35,149 bases of DNA from Methanomicrobiales archaeon (lineage in GTDB: Archaea; Halobacteriota; Methanomicrobia; Methanomicrobiales; JACTUA01): NCBI GenBank assembly GCA_028678665.1, contig JAJRDA010000004.1, positions 1 through 35,149 on the forward strand. Direction: 5' to 3'. The translations under genes and the position numbers were made by a program. The notes beneath the pieces were generated by a model. The model was not told where the DNA came from. It did not search any database and was given only the letters and a program-made list of their open reading frames with translations. Each line of letters begins with the position of its first letter. The first letter of the stretch is position 1. This document shows, piece after piece, positions 6,695 to 13,227 of the stretch.

Positions 6695-8365
6695 TCACCG
6701 CCGCCGGACCAGGTACAGCCCCAGGAGCAGGCAGATGACCAGGAGTGCCACCGCCCCGCGGAGGATTTCCGTGTTCCCGGTGACGGGTCCTCCGGCAGCC
6801 CGGTTCCAGTCCTGCACGAATGCTTCTGTGTAGTATCCCGCCACCCCGGGATGCTCCAGGATCACCCCGGCCTCCCGGTTGAAGGAGGGGGAGTTCTCGT
6901 TCCAGTTGATGGAGGAGACGAGCACCCGCTCAGCGTCCACGATCGCCCCCTTATTGTGGATGCACCGCACGCCAAGGTCATCAGGCCACCCCACCCGGAC
7001 CTCCAGCGGCAGCCCCTCCCGGCGTGCAATGCCCGCGATCGTCGTCGCCATCTCGTCATTGTCCTCGGGGTCGCCGGTGCCATAGAGGGAGCCGTCCAGC
7101 AGGATCCGGACCGCCACGCCCCGACGGGATGCCTCTATCGCCGCCAGGAGGTACGGATTCAGCCGATCGCCGGTGCTGTTGCGGATGGAGGCCACCTCGA
7201 TATCCACCGAACGGACCGCTCCTGCGATCAGGTCCTCGACGAGAAACGCGGTGTCGGGGGCCAGGACCGGTGTCACCGTGGCGTTTCGGAAGATCCGGGG
7301 TGCCAGGTCGGGGGTAAGCGACTCTTCCCGGGCTCCCTGCTCCCAGAACAGTACCTCCCCCGCCAGGGTGAAGGGCAGGATGTCTCCCCCGGCCCGGTCG
7401 TGCAGGAACATCCCGTGGAAGTAGCGGGCGGTTTCCGGATCGTCGATGAGAACACCCCACCCCCGGTTTCCTGTCCCGCCCACCGGCGGGTAGCCGGTCG
7501 GGTTCAGGTTCTCGGTCCCCAGGACCAGGCGGGAACCGTCCAGCACCACCACCTTGGCATGGGTGAACCGGTAGCGGGCGTGGGCGGTATCGGTGGAGGC
7601 CATCAGGTACACGGGGATACCGGACTGGTTCAGGAGGAGGCAGGCCCCCCGCCCGGCCGGGGAGATCCCGCCGGCAGGTCCTCCTTCCAGGAGCACCTCC
7701 ACACGGACCCCTCTCCTGTGGGCTGCCGAGAGCTCGCGGGCAATCCCCGCATCCTCCAGCTCGTAGGCGCTGATCAGGATCTCCTCTGTGGCATTCCGGA
7801 GGGCCCCGATGAGAACCCCCCGTGCCCCCTCCGGCGAGACGAAGGCCGTGAGGGTGACGTTCAAAAAGGCGGCCGGGGTGAACCGTGACTGGCCGGGGAA
7901 CCGGGGCCTGGGATCCCAGGTCCCGTTCTCCAGGTAATGGATCTGCCCCTCCCGGGCCGTCACGTCCTCCGGCCAGCGGACCTGCTGGAGCACCCGGTTC
8001 CCCTGCAAGAGGACCAGCTGGTCGGCACGGTTCGCCATGGCAAACATCCCCTGGTGGCGCATGTCAGGGATTCCGGCCGTGGCATTCCGGATCTCGAAAT
8101 CCGGGAGGGTCCCGTACGTGGAGAGGAATGCAGGCCCTTCCTCGGCGATGGTGATCCGGCCGTTGATCCGGGTGCCGGGGGGAAATGCCAGGACCCCCTC
8201 GCCGTCGTCGATGGTGATCCCGTCCAGGGAACCGGAACCTTCGATCACGAGGAAGGCATCCCCTTCCCCTCTCAGGTAGGGGTCCGGGCAGAACTCCACG
8301 ATCTGCAGCCCCGCCGATGGGACTGCCAGGAGAACGAGGATGAGGAGGATCACAGGGGCCCGCAT
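6695..8365 (-). CDS. Secreted, C-terminally anchored phospholipase D-like protein
   Basis: From the ATG at 8365 the product is 556 residues; the ORF-track version (775 residues) extends through an upstream non-coding region. A signal peptide (RAPVILLILVLLAVPSAG, 2-19) is followed by a region like a lamin-tail domain (QIVEFCPDPYLRGEGDAFLVI). Two phospholipase D HxKxxxxD motifs follow: His269-Lys271-Asp276 (THAKVVVLDGS) and His470-Lys472-Asp477 (IHNKGAIVDAE). Both have the usual downstream N residues (GTENLNPTG, SSINWNENS). A final transmembrane helix (about 535-552) ends in RRR, placing the catalytic part outside the cell. The PLD family cleaves or transfers phosphodiester bonds in lipids or nucleic acids; the substrate here is unknown. 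Several NxT/NxS sequons occur. Confidence 0.85.
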   Translation of the reverse strand: MRAPVILLILVLLAVPSAGLQIVEFCPDPYLRGEGDAFLVIEGSGSLDGITIDDGEGVLAFPPGTRINGRITIAEEGPAFLSTYGTLPDFEIRNATAGIPDMRHQGMFAMANRADQLVLLQGNRVLQQVRWPEDVTAREGQIHYLENGTWDPRPRFPGQSRFTPAAFLNVTLTAFVSPEGARGVLIGALRNATEEILISAYELEDAGIARELSAAHRRGVRVEVLLEGGPAGGISPAGRGACLLLNQSGIPVYLMASTDTAHARYRFTHAKVVVLDGSRLVLGTENLNPTGYPPVGGTGNRGWGVLIDDPETARYFHGMFLHDRAGGDILPFTLAGEVLFWEQGAREESLTPDLAPRIFRNATVTPVLAPDTAFLVEDLIAGAVRSVDIEVASIRNSTGDRLNPYLLAAIEASRRGVAVRILLDGSLYGTGDPEDNDEMATTIAGIARREGLPLEVRVGWPDDLGVRCIHNKGAIVDAERVLVSSINWNENSPSFNREAGVILEHPGVAGYYTEAFVQDWNRAAGGPVTGNTEILRGAVALLVICLLLGLYLVRRR

Positions 8366-8599
8366 GGGTGCGGGAGGATTGGCACCATGGGAGAAGAAGG
8401 CTGCGGAGTGGTGCTCCCCTTGTGGGAACAGCTGACTTCCAGTGGAAATAAAGGGGTCTATGGTGGCAGGGGCCGGTATCAATAGAGATCCCGGATCCTC
8501 TCTGGTGATCTCTGGATTCCCTGATCCCTTACCCTTTCCTGCCACTGCACCACACCGGCTGCCGTCTCCTTTATCACGGCCGGGCACTATCACTTCCGC

Positions 8600-9190
8600 A
8601 TGCCTGCCGGCGCGGTGGTGAAGGTTGGGGGGAGCCTCTTCTCCGAGGTGCCCCGCCTGGTGCAGGAGATTCGCAGTGTGACCCGACCGGTACTCGTCGT
8701 GCCCGGCGGCGGGCAGTATGCAGACCTGGTCCGTATGCTCTCGCTCCCCGAAGAGCAGTCCCACTGGATGGCGATTGCAGCCATGGAGCAGTACGCGTGG
8801 TACATCGCGGTCCACGGGATGGAAACGATGGATGGGATCGCCCCTCCGGAAGGAATCCGGGTTCTCCTCCCGTACCGGGTGATGAGAGTCGAGGATCCGC
8901 TCCCCCACACCTGGGATGTCACCTCTGACTCCATCTCGGCGTGGGTGGCATACCGGCTGGATCTGCCGCTCCTCCTCCTGAAATCCGTGGACGGGCTCAC
9001 CCGCGATGGCCGGCTCCAGCACCGCGTCAGCAGGGCCTTCCCGTGCGGAGAGGTGGACCCGTACTTCCTTCCCTTTGTGCTCTCCCGAGGGGTACCGGTC
9101 ACGGTGGCGAACGGCAGGGTGGCGGGGAGGGCTGCCGCCTGGCTCCGGGGAGAGGAGGTGTCAGGGACCGTCATCGGGCCAGAAGGGTAG
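8600..9190 (+). CDS. mfnE: Amino acid kinase-fold protein, probable MfnE (methanofuran pathway kinase)
   Basis: The 196-residue protein has the amino acid kinase fold: AVVKVGGSLF (5-14) for phosphate binding, VLVVPGGGQYADLVR (31-45), TWDVTSDSISAWVAYRL (about 104-120), and LLLKSVDGL. Small archaeal members of this kind in methanogens include MfnE (MJ0458 type), which phosphorylates the aminomethylfuran-methyl phosphate intermediate of methanofuran to a diphosphate. The length and the DVTSDS segment fit that group better than acetylglutamate or uridylate kinases. CTTTATCA about 25-30 bases before the ATG is a good TATA box, implying a nearly leaderless message. It is divergent from the phospholipase-D-like gene. 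The family fold is certain; the specific function is inferred from memory of the family. Confidence 0.65.
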   Translation: MPAGAVVKVGGSLFSEVPRLVQEIRSVTRPVLVVPGGGQYADLVRMLSLPEEQSHWMAIAAMEQYAWYIAVHGMETMDGIAPPEGIRVLLPYRVMRVEDPLPHTWDVTSDSISAWVAYRLDLPLLLLKSVDGLTRDGRLQHRVSRAFPCGEVDPYFLPFVLSRGVPVTVANGRVAGRAAAWLRGEEVSGTVIGPEG

Positions 9191-9265
9191 GACTCGACGG
9201 AGTATCAGGTCTGGCAGGGGAAGTGGATTTGAGAGTATTTCCCTGCGTCTCTTCCCGCGTGCACT

Positions 9266-9312
9266 CAGCGGGAGGGGGAGACCCTATCCCGGTCCCACCC
9301 CCATGAGGATAG
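9266..9312. repeat. Intergenic element A, copy 4 (right-arm form)
   Basis: CGGGAGGGGGAGACCCTATCCCGG is a degraded hairpin followed by TCCCACCCCCATGAGGATAG. It sits downstream of the probable mfnE gene and about 140 bases before the small zinc protein gene. The right flank TCCCTGCAACGGTGATTCC resembles the outer flank of other copies. Confidence 0.65.
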
Positions 9313-9455
9313 TCCCTGCAACGGTGATTCCTCTCTCTCTGATCGGGCTCATGCGCAAAGCCAGGATCGGGCCGGACTCTCCGCCCGTTCCACGGAACAG
9401 AGATATTAAGTGCCGCGCGGAGAGACACTATAGAACATTCCACGGGAGTTTCGAG

Positions 9456-9617
9456 ATGGAAATCAGTAACTGTACCTCCTGCAATGCACCCCTCGCAGAG
9501 CAGGGGGCCACCGAATTCGGGTGCCCGCAGTGCGGCACTGTCGTCCGCCGCTGCTACCGGTGCCGCATGCAGACTGTAGCCTACATCTGCCCCAAGTGCG
9601 GGTTCTGGGGGCCGTGA
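9456..9617 (+). CDS. Small four-CxxC zinc-ribbon protein (HVO_2753-like), upstream of aEF-1 beta
   Basis: This 53-residue protein is not listed separately in the ORF track; it is the end of the 9006-9617 frame, starting at ATG 9456. It has four CxxC knuckles: CTSC (6-9), CPQC (23-26), CYRC (33-36) and CPKC (45-48), which should bind two zinc ions. Haloferax HVO_2753 has the same design and the same place next to aEF-1 beta; it was linked to swarming and biofilm formation, so a role near translation or RNA binding is plausible but unproven. AGATATTAAG, about 45-55 bases upstream, is a possible TATA box. The stop is four bases before the aEF-1 beta start, so the two genes are surely co-transcribed. 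Confidence 0.85.
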   Translation: MEISNCTSCNAPLAEQGATEFGCPQCGTVVRRCYRCRMQTVAYICPKCGFWGP

Positions 9618-9621
9618 TCCG

Positions 9622-9882
9622 ATGGGCAAGGTGGCCGCCGTCCTCCGGATCATGCCCGAGTCGGCAGAGGTGAACCTGAAGGATCTGGAACAGAGCATCC
9701 GGAAGAAGGTGAAGGGCATCCAGGACGTGGCCACCGAACCCATCGCCTTCGGCTTGCAGGCGCTCAAGATAGCGGTGGTGGTGAGCGATGACGAGGGCGG
9801 GACCGATATGATTGAAAAAGCCCTCTCGGAAGTACCCCAAGTGGGACAGGTAGAAACGATTGCGGTCAACCGGATGATCTGA
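9622..9882 (+). CDS. ef1b: Translation elongation factor aEF-1 beta
   Basis: The 86-residue protein matches the archaeal elongation factor 1-beta family, the guanine nucleotide exchange factor that reloads aEF-1A with GTP. Typical features are MGKVAAVLRIMPESAEVNL at the N-terminus, LEQSIRKKVK, the EPIAFGLQALKIAVVVSDDEGGTD core, and EKALSEVPQVGQVETIAVNRM at the end. Length is normal for archaea (about 88-90). It follows the zinc-ribbon gene by four bases and ends 15 bases before the 3' end of the convergent malate dehydrogenase gene. Confidence 0.95.
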   Translation: MGKVAAVLRIMPESAEVNLKDLEQSIRKKVKGIQDVATEPIAFGLQALKIAVVVSDDEGGTDMIEKALSEVPQVGQVETIAVNRMI

Positions 9883-9897
9883 ATTCCGGCCCGGCCG

Positions 9898-10851
9898 TCA
9901 GTCCCCGATTTCCAGTTTTTCGAGAACCGTCCCGGTGATGGTCCGTATCTTCTCCACGGACTCCTGGAATGCGCGGACCTCATTGTCCTCGATCCGGATC
10001 GGCACCGGGAACGCGCCGTTCCGGTTGATTCTCGCGGGAACGCCGATGCAGACATCCCCGATCCCGTGCACCTCCTGACGGATGTAGCTGGAGACCGTGA
10101 GGATCCGGTTCTCGTCCCCGAGGACCGTGCGCACGAGAGTGGCAATGGCCTCGCCGGGCCCGTACGTGGTGGCCCCGCGTTTCCGGATGATCATCTCACC
10201 CGAGGTCTTCACCGTGTTGATCATCTCTTCCATGGGGATCTGGGTGAAGGCAGGCAGGTTGTTGATGGTGATGCCGCCCACCGTGGTCGCAGACCACAGC
10301 GGAACCATGGAATCCCCGTGCTCCCCGATGATCCGGGTGTGGACCTCGGAGACGTGGACCCGGAAGAAGTCGGCAAGGAGCGATTTCAGCCGCATGGAGT
10401 CCAGGTGGGTGCCCAGTCCGAAGACATGCTCCGGCCGCATGCCGGAGTACCGGAGGGCCACCGATGTCATCACGTCCACGGGGTTCGTCACCATGAAGAT
10501 GATGGCCTCGGGAGCGACACGGCCGATGGTCTCGGCTGCAGGTGCCACGATCCTGCCATTCTGGAGCGCAAGGTCCAGGCGCGCCTGCCCTGGCTGCCGT
10601 GCGATCCCCGCGGTGCAGACCACGATATCCGATCCCCGCACGTCGTCCATCTCCACCGACCAGCTGATCCGGGTATCCGTTCCCCGGGCGGCGAAGGAGT
10701 CCCCCAGGTCCCGGGCCAGGCCGTCCAGCTGATCCTCTGAGCCGGCCCTGCCGATGAGCAGGAGGTCGTCAACGTGGGGGTCATGGGAGATGGCATGGGC
10801 TGCAAACGATCCGATTCTGCCTGAAGCACCAATGATGGCTACGGTTGCCAT
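9898..10851 (-). CDS. mdh: Malate dehydrogenase (lactate/malate dehydrogenase superfamily)
   Basis: From the ATG at 10851 the protein is 317 residues; the longer ORF extends into the SRP RNA gene. It begins ATVAIIGASGRIGSFAAHAI, the NAD(P)-binding Rossmann motif, followed by SDIVVCTAGIARQPGQARLDL. The Arg in that loop, where lactate dehydrogenases have Gln, indicates malate/oxaloacetate specificity. FMVTNPVDVMT and GEHGDSMVPLWS, containing the catalytic histidine, complete the active site. It interconverts malate and oxaloacetate, probably in the partial reductive citrate pathway of methanogens. GTGATC lies 5 bases before the ATG and would be the ribosome site; it coincides with the predicted 3' strand of the SRP RNA closing helix. 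It may be read through from the SRP RNA promoter. Confidence 0.92.
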   Translation of the reverse strand: MATVAIIGASGRIGSFAAHAISHDPHVDDLLLIGRAGSEDQLDGLARDLGDSFAARGTDTRISWSVEMDDVRGSDIVVCTAGIARQPGQARLDLALQNGRIVAPAAETIGRVAPEAIIFMVTNPVDVMTSVALRYSGMRPEHVFGLGTHLDSMRLKSLLADFFRVHVSEVHTRIIGEHGDSMVPLWSATTVGGITINNLPAFTQIPMEEMINTVKTSGEMIIRKRGATTYGPGEAIATLVRTVLGDENRILTVSSYIRQEVHGIGDVCIGVPARINRNGAFPVPIRIEDNEVRAFQESVEKIRTITGTVLEKLEIGD

Positions 10852-10856
10852 GGAAT

Positions 10857-11180
10857 GATCACGTGGGGACACGTCCTCGGTCGGCACCACGTTCCGCCGG
10901 TATCGCGTGCGTCCCTCCTCCACCCCGCAACCCCGTGGGCGCCGTACGTCCACGGTAGGTCTGCTCCCTTCCGGGCCTGAACCGGTCCCCGCGGCACCAG
11001 GTCTCCACCCCCTCCGGGGATTCGATCCCTGTCCGCCGGCCTCACAGGACGAGGTTTCTCAGTCAGGATATACGCAAGTTCCGATGGCCGACTGTGTCTT
11101 CCTCAGACTTCGCCCCCCGCGTACCGGCGGTTTCGGGTAACAGGTGACGTCGAACCACCCGGGCTAGTCCCCGGTGATCC
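10857..11180 (-). ncRNA. ffs: Archaeal signal recognition particle RNA (7S RNA)
   Basis: The minus strand carries the SRP helix 8 signature: CAGGCCCGGAAGGGAGCAG flanked by complementary sequences, the SRP54-binding loop. Near the 5' end GGTTCGACGTCACCTG and TTACCCGAAACC match the conserved archaeal 5' domain (helices 2-4). The ends pair: GATCAC-C-GGGGAC at about 11179-11167 with GTCCCC-AC-GTGATC at about 10870-10857, giving a closing helix 1 and a length near 320 bases, normal for archaea. A TATA box GTTTTTATCC (11205-11196) lies about 22 bases upstream and overlaps the stop codon of the preceding gene. This RNA with SRP19 and SRP54 targets nascent membrane proteins. The 5' and 3' ends are estimates from pairing. 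Confidence 0.93.
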
Positions 11181-11203
11181 TTGGGGCGCTGAAAGGATAA
11201 AAA

Positions 11204-12238
11204 CTAGGGGATGAAGGCCTCCCCCCCCACCCTCTCCCGCCATTCCTGCAGGATCCGGCGGTTCGCCTCGGGATCCGACTTCCGGAAGAGGTCAATCACG
11301 GTAAGGAGGGGCTTCTCCTTCGGGATCACTGCACCCAGCCGCCGGTAGTCTCCCTGGTACACCTCGATCTTCTGCGCCCCCTCCGCCTCGGCCACCTTCA
11401 GGGGCTCCTCCATGACCGGGTGCTCCTGGAGCTCGCGGTACTCCTTCAGGAACCGGACCGGTTCGACGAGCAGGTGCTCCCGGTTCACCTCCACGTTATA
11501 GGCTGACCAGTAGGCAGCGGCGTACCAGGCATCGTTCAGGATCACGTGGCGCACGCCGCTGATGGCGCCCAGGATCCCCAGGGTCCCGACCCCGGAGGAA
11601 GCGTCCACGAAGACCCTGGGCATGGCGTGGCGCAGCTGGACGCTGACAGAGACGATCTTGGGATCATACCCCCGGGGGAACTCGATGTGGGTGAGGGACT
11701 GCTGCTTGTAGAGGACCACCGGGCTGTGCTGGGTGTAGAAGATGTCCGCCCGCACATCGCACCCGGCCAGGAGCTCGTAGTTCCGCGGGGGTGTGACCAG
11801 GTCCACGTCGACTGCCCCCGGGGTGAACTCCCCGCATTTCACCACGCCCCGAAGCTCCGGCACCTCCCGCATCAGCTGTTCTGCGGTCTTTTTATCGACA
11901 TGGCGGGAGAGGAGGAGGAGGGAGTTCCGGGGAAGATAGGGGGGCTGGTTCATGGCGAAGCCGGGGTGGACAAGAGGGATACCGGCCTCACGGAGGGGGC
12001 TGCCCCGGTTGAGAAGCCCCTCCTGCACCATGAGGGTGTAGATCTCGAGAAAGACGTTGTCGATGAAACGTTTCTCGCAGGTGCAGGCCTCCATGATCCC
12101 GAGATCGGCGGGAGGGGGCATCTGCTTGTCCAGCATCCGGGGCGTGCAGGCAGGGCAGGGGGAAAAGACGGTATCCAGGGTATCCAGGAGCTCGTGCGCG
12201 TACTGCACGCAGTCCTCACCGCAGACAGGGCACTTCAT
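11204..12238 (-). CDS. Zinc-ribbon protein with Rossmann (methyltransferase-like) domain, unnamed archaeal family
   Basis: The 344-residue product begins MKCPVCGEDC, then SPCPACTPR and EACTCEKRF, giving several paired cysteines in the first 60 residues that probably form zinc ribbons. The C-terminal half contains VFVDASSGVGTLGILGAISGVRHVILNDAWYAAAYWSAYN, which has the shape of a SAM-binding Rossmann strand-loop-helix followed by an acidic residue, as in N-methyltransferases. A role in methylating RNA or protein is inference; I do not recognise a named family. The start is chosen at 12238 because the upstream ATG at 12241 uses the last base of a tRNA gene and the longer frame runs inside the tRNA. 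There is no ribosome site, so the message may be leaderless after tRNA 3' processing. Confidence 0.65.
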   Translation of the reverse strand: MKCPVCGEDCVQYAHELLDTLDTVFSPCPACTPRMLDKQMPPPADLGIMEACTCEKRFIDNVFLEIYTLMVQEGLLNRGSPLREAGIPLVHPGFAMNQPPYLPRNSLLLLSRHVDKKTAEQLMREVPELRGVVKCGEFTPGAVDVDLVTPPRNYELLAGCDVRADIFYTQHSPVVLYKQQSLTHIEFPRGYDPKIVSVSVQLRHAMPRVFVDASSGVGTLGILGAISGVRHVILNDAWYAAAYWSAYNVEVNREHLLVEPVRFLKEYRELQEHPVMEEPLKVAEAEGAQKIEVYQGDYRRLGAVIPKEKPLLTVIDLFRKSDPEANRRILQEWRERVGGEAFIP

Positions 12239-12240
12239 CA

Positions 12241-12315
12241 TGGGCCCGATGCGATTTGAACGCATGACCGCCCGGTTATGAGCCGGGCGCTCTCACCGGA
12301 CTAAGCTACGGGCCC
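12241..12315 (-). tRNA. tRNA with CAT anticodon, probably tRNA-Ile2 (alternative: elongator tRNA-Met)
   Basis: A complete cloverleaf is visible on the minus strand. The acceptor is GGGCCCG/CGGGCCC with discriminator A, the D arm GCTT...GAGC, the anticodon arm CCCGG-CTCATAA-CCGGG, and the T arm ATGCG-TTCAAAT-CGCAT. The anticodon is CAT. The GGGCCCG acceptor is typical of archaeal isoleucine tRNAs, so it is more likely the Ile2 tRNA whose C34 becomes agmatidine by TiaS to read AUA. It lacks the GGG/CCC anticodon stem of initiator tRNA. Elongator Met cannot be excluded by eye. No CCA is encoded. It lies downstream of tRNA-Asn in the same direction. Confidence 0.85.
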
Positions 12316-12328
12316 GGAGAAAGCAGAG

Positions 12329-12401
12329 CGCCGCCAACAGGACTCGAACCTGTGACATGCTGGTTAACAGCCAGCCACTCTACCAACTGAGTTATGGCGG
12401 C
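12329..12401 (-). tRNA. tRNA-Asn (GTT)
   Basis: The minus strand folds into a cloverleaf with acceptor GCCGCCA/TGGCGGC, anticodon loop CTGTTAA (anticodon GTT), and T loop TTCGAGT within ACAGG/CCTGT, discriminator G, without an encoded CCA. The asparagine anticodon and overall sequence are typical. AATAAAGCATATC, 10-25 bases upstream, is a probable promoter box serving this tRNA, the next tRNA and perhaps the zinc-ribbon gene behind them. Confidence 0.93.
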
Positions 12402-12515
12402 ATCAGGCGATATGCTTTATTACATCTTCGCGGTGGTTTATGAAACTTTGGAACAGGGAATCCTCGAGGGTTTGAGACCCCCGCAGGCCCCGTAAAATCT
12501 CCCGTTCCCCCACTG

Positions 12516-12549
12516 GAAAACGGGGCGTCCCCCCCTCTCCCCTGTTTTC
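12516..12549. terminator. Inverted repeat beyond the winged-helix gene, possible terminator
   Basis: GAAAACGGGG at the left pairs with CCCCTGTTTTC at the right, with one bulged base and a C-rich loop. It sits a few bases beyond the stop of the minus-strand winged-helix gene; read on that strand, the stem ends in GTTTTC. It could terminate that transcript. Function is inferred from position only. Confidence 0.4.
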
Positions 12550-12553
12550 ACCG

Positions 12554-12838
12554 TCAGTGTTTTTTCAGGGCCTGGATCTGCCGGATCAGCTCGTCCAGTT
12601 CCCTGTCGACCTTTCCGAGGAGCATCTGGGCCTTGGGGGTCGCCATGGCACCGGAGGGGGAGGCACGGATATAGCCGAGATGCTCCAGGATCCGGAGGGA
12701 GTACCGGATCCGGTGGTAGGGGAGATCCAGGAGGAGGGAGAGCTTCATGATGCCGATGGGTTCATGCTCCACCACCGTTGTGAGCACCTGCAGGTGCCTC
12801 CCCAGCAGGTCCACCTCCCCCTTCAGCTTTGCGAGCAT
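12554..12838 (-). CDS. Small winged-helix DNA-binding protein
   Basis: A 94-residue protein from the ATG at 12838 (a GTG at 12847 is also open). GGAGTGTC just upstream is a reasonable ribosome site favouring 12838. Residues 20-70 (VLTTVVEHEPIGIMKLSLLLDLPYHRIRYSLRILEHLGYI) look like a winged helix with a recognition helix around HRIRYSLRILEHLG. The C-terminal part (LLGKVDRELDELIRQIQALKK) is an amphipathic coiled-coil-like helix that could dimerise. It is probably a transcriptional regulator; targets are unknown. It follows the two-TM gene by about 30 bases on the same strand, so the pair is likely an operon. Confidence 0.75.
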   Translation of the reverse strand: MLAKLKGEVDLLGRHLQVLTTVVEHEPIGIMKLSLLLDLPYHRIRYSLRILEHLGYIRASPSGAMATPKAQMLLGKVDRELDELIRQIQALKKH

Positions 12839-12870
12839 CCCTGACACTCCATTACCGGTGGCATGCTACT

Positions 12871-13167
12871 TCAATCTGTCCGTTCCCTGCCGGCCCCTGC
12901 CGCATCTCCGCCATCCCCGCGGGGTTCGACGATGCCCTTCCGGTGCTCCTCGTCCAGCCACTGTTTGGTCCGCCGGTACAGCCGCATGAAATACAGGAAA
13001 AGGCCGGCCGCGGCTGCGAGGGAGACTACGATCGCCACCCGTCCTGCGGGGGTGGGCATCCAAAAGTACAGGAGCACGGCAACGGCAATGAGGATCAGGA
13101 TGGCGTTGAGGAGAACGATGAGCTTGATGAACCGGAACCTGAGATCACCCTTGGCCGCCTCATCCAT
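12871..13167 (-). CDS. Two-transmembrane-segment small protein of unknown function
   Basis: The 98-residue protein has two hydrophobic helices, LIVLLNAILILIAVAVLLYFWM (about 16-37) and VAIVVSLAAAAGLFLYFM (about 44-61). A basic MRLYRRTKQWLDEEHRK segment follows, and the tail is charged and glycine-rich. No enzyme motif is seen. A TATA box (CTTTTATCC) lies about 25 bases before the ATG, suggesting a leaderless message. The gene shares this A/T block with the divergent Xaa-Pro peptidase gene and is followed by the winged-helix gene. It may be a membrane partner of that regulator, which is inference. Confidence 0.65.
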   Translation of the reverse strand: MDEAAKGDLRFRFIKLIVLLNAILILIAVAVLLYFWMPTPAGRVAIVVSLAAAAGLFLYFMRLYRRTKQWLDEEHRKGIVEPRGDGGDAAGAGRERTD

Positions 13168-13186
13168 GGGAAATCATGGAACGCAG

Positions 13187-13198
13187 GGATAAAAGTAC
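13187..13198. promoter_or_regulatory. Shared bidirectional TATA element
   Basis: GGATAAAAGTACTT reads as a TATA-like box on both strands, CTTTTATCC on the minus strand and ATAAAAGTA on the plus strand. It lies about 25 bases from the two-TM gene start (13167) and about 32 bases from the peptidase start (13228) in the 60-base divergent spacer. Confidence 0.5.
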
Positions 13199-13227
13199 TT
13201 GTGGGTTCAGCACCCAGATCCCTGAGA

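Noticed and set aside
8366-9022. N-terminal extension of the phospholipase-D-like frame
   Set aside because: It overlaps the divergent mfnE gene and promoter; a clear signal peptide begins at 8365.
12241-12315. Initiator tRNA-Met
   Set aside because: The anticodon stem is CCCGG/CCGGG, not the three G:C pairs next to the loop expected of initiators, and the acceptor is isoleucine-like.
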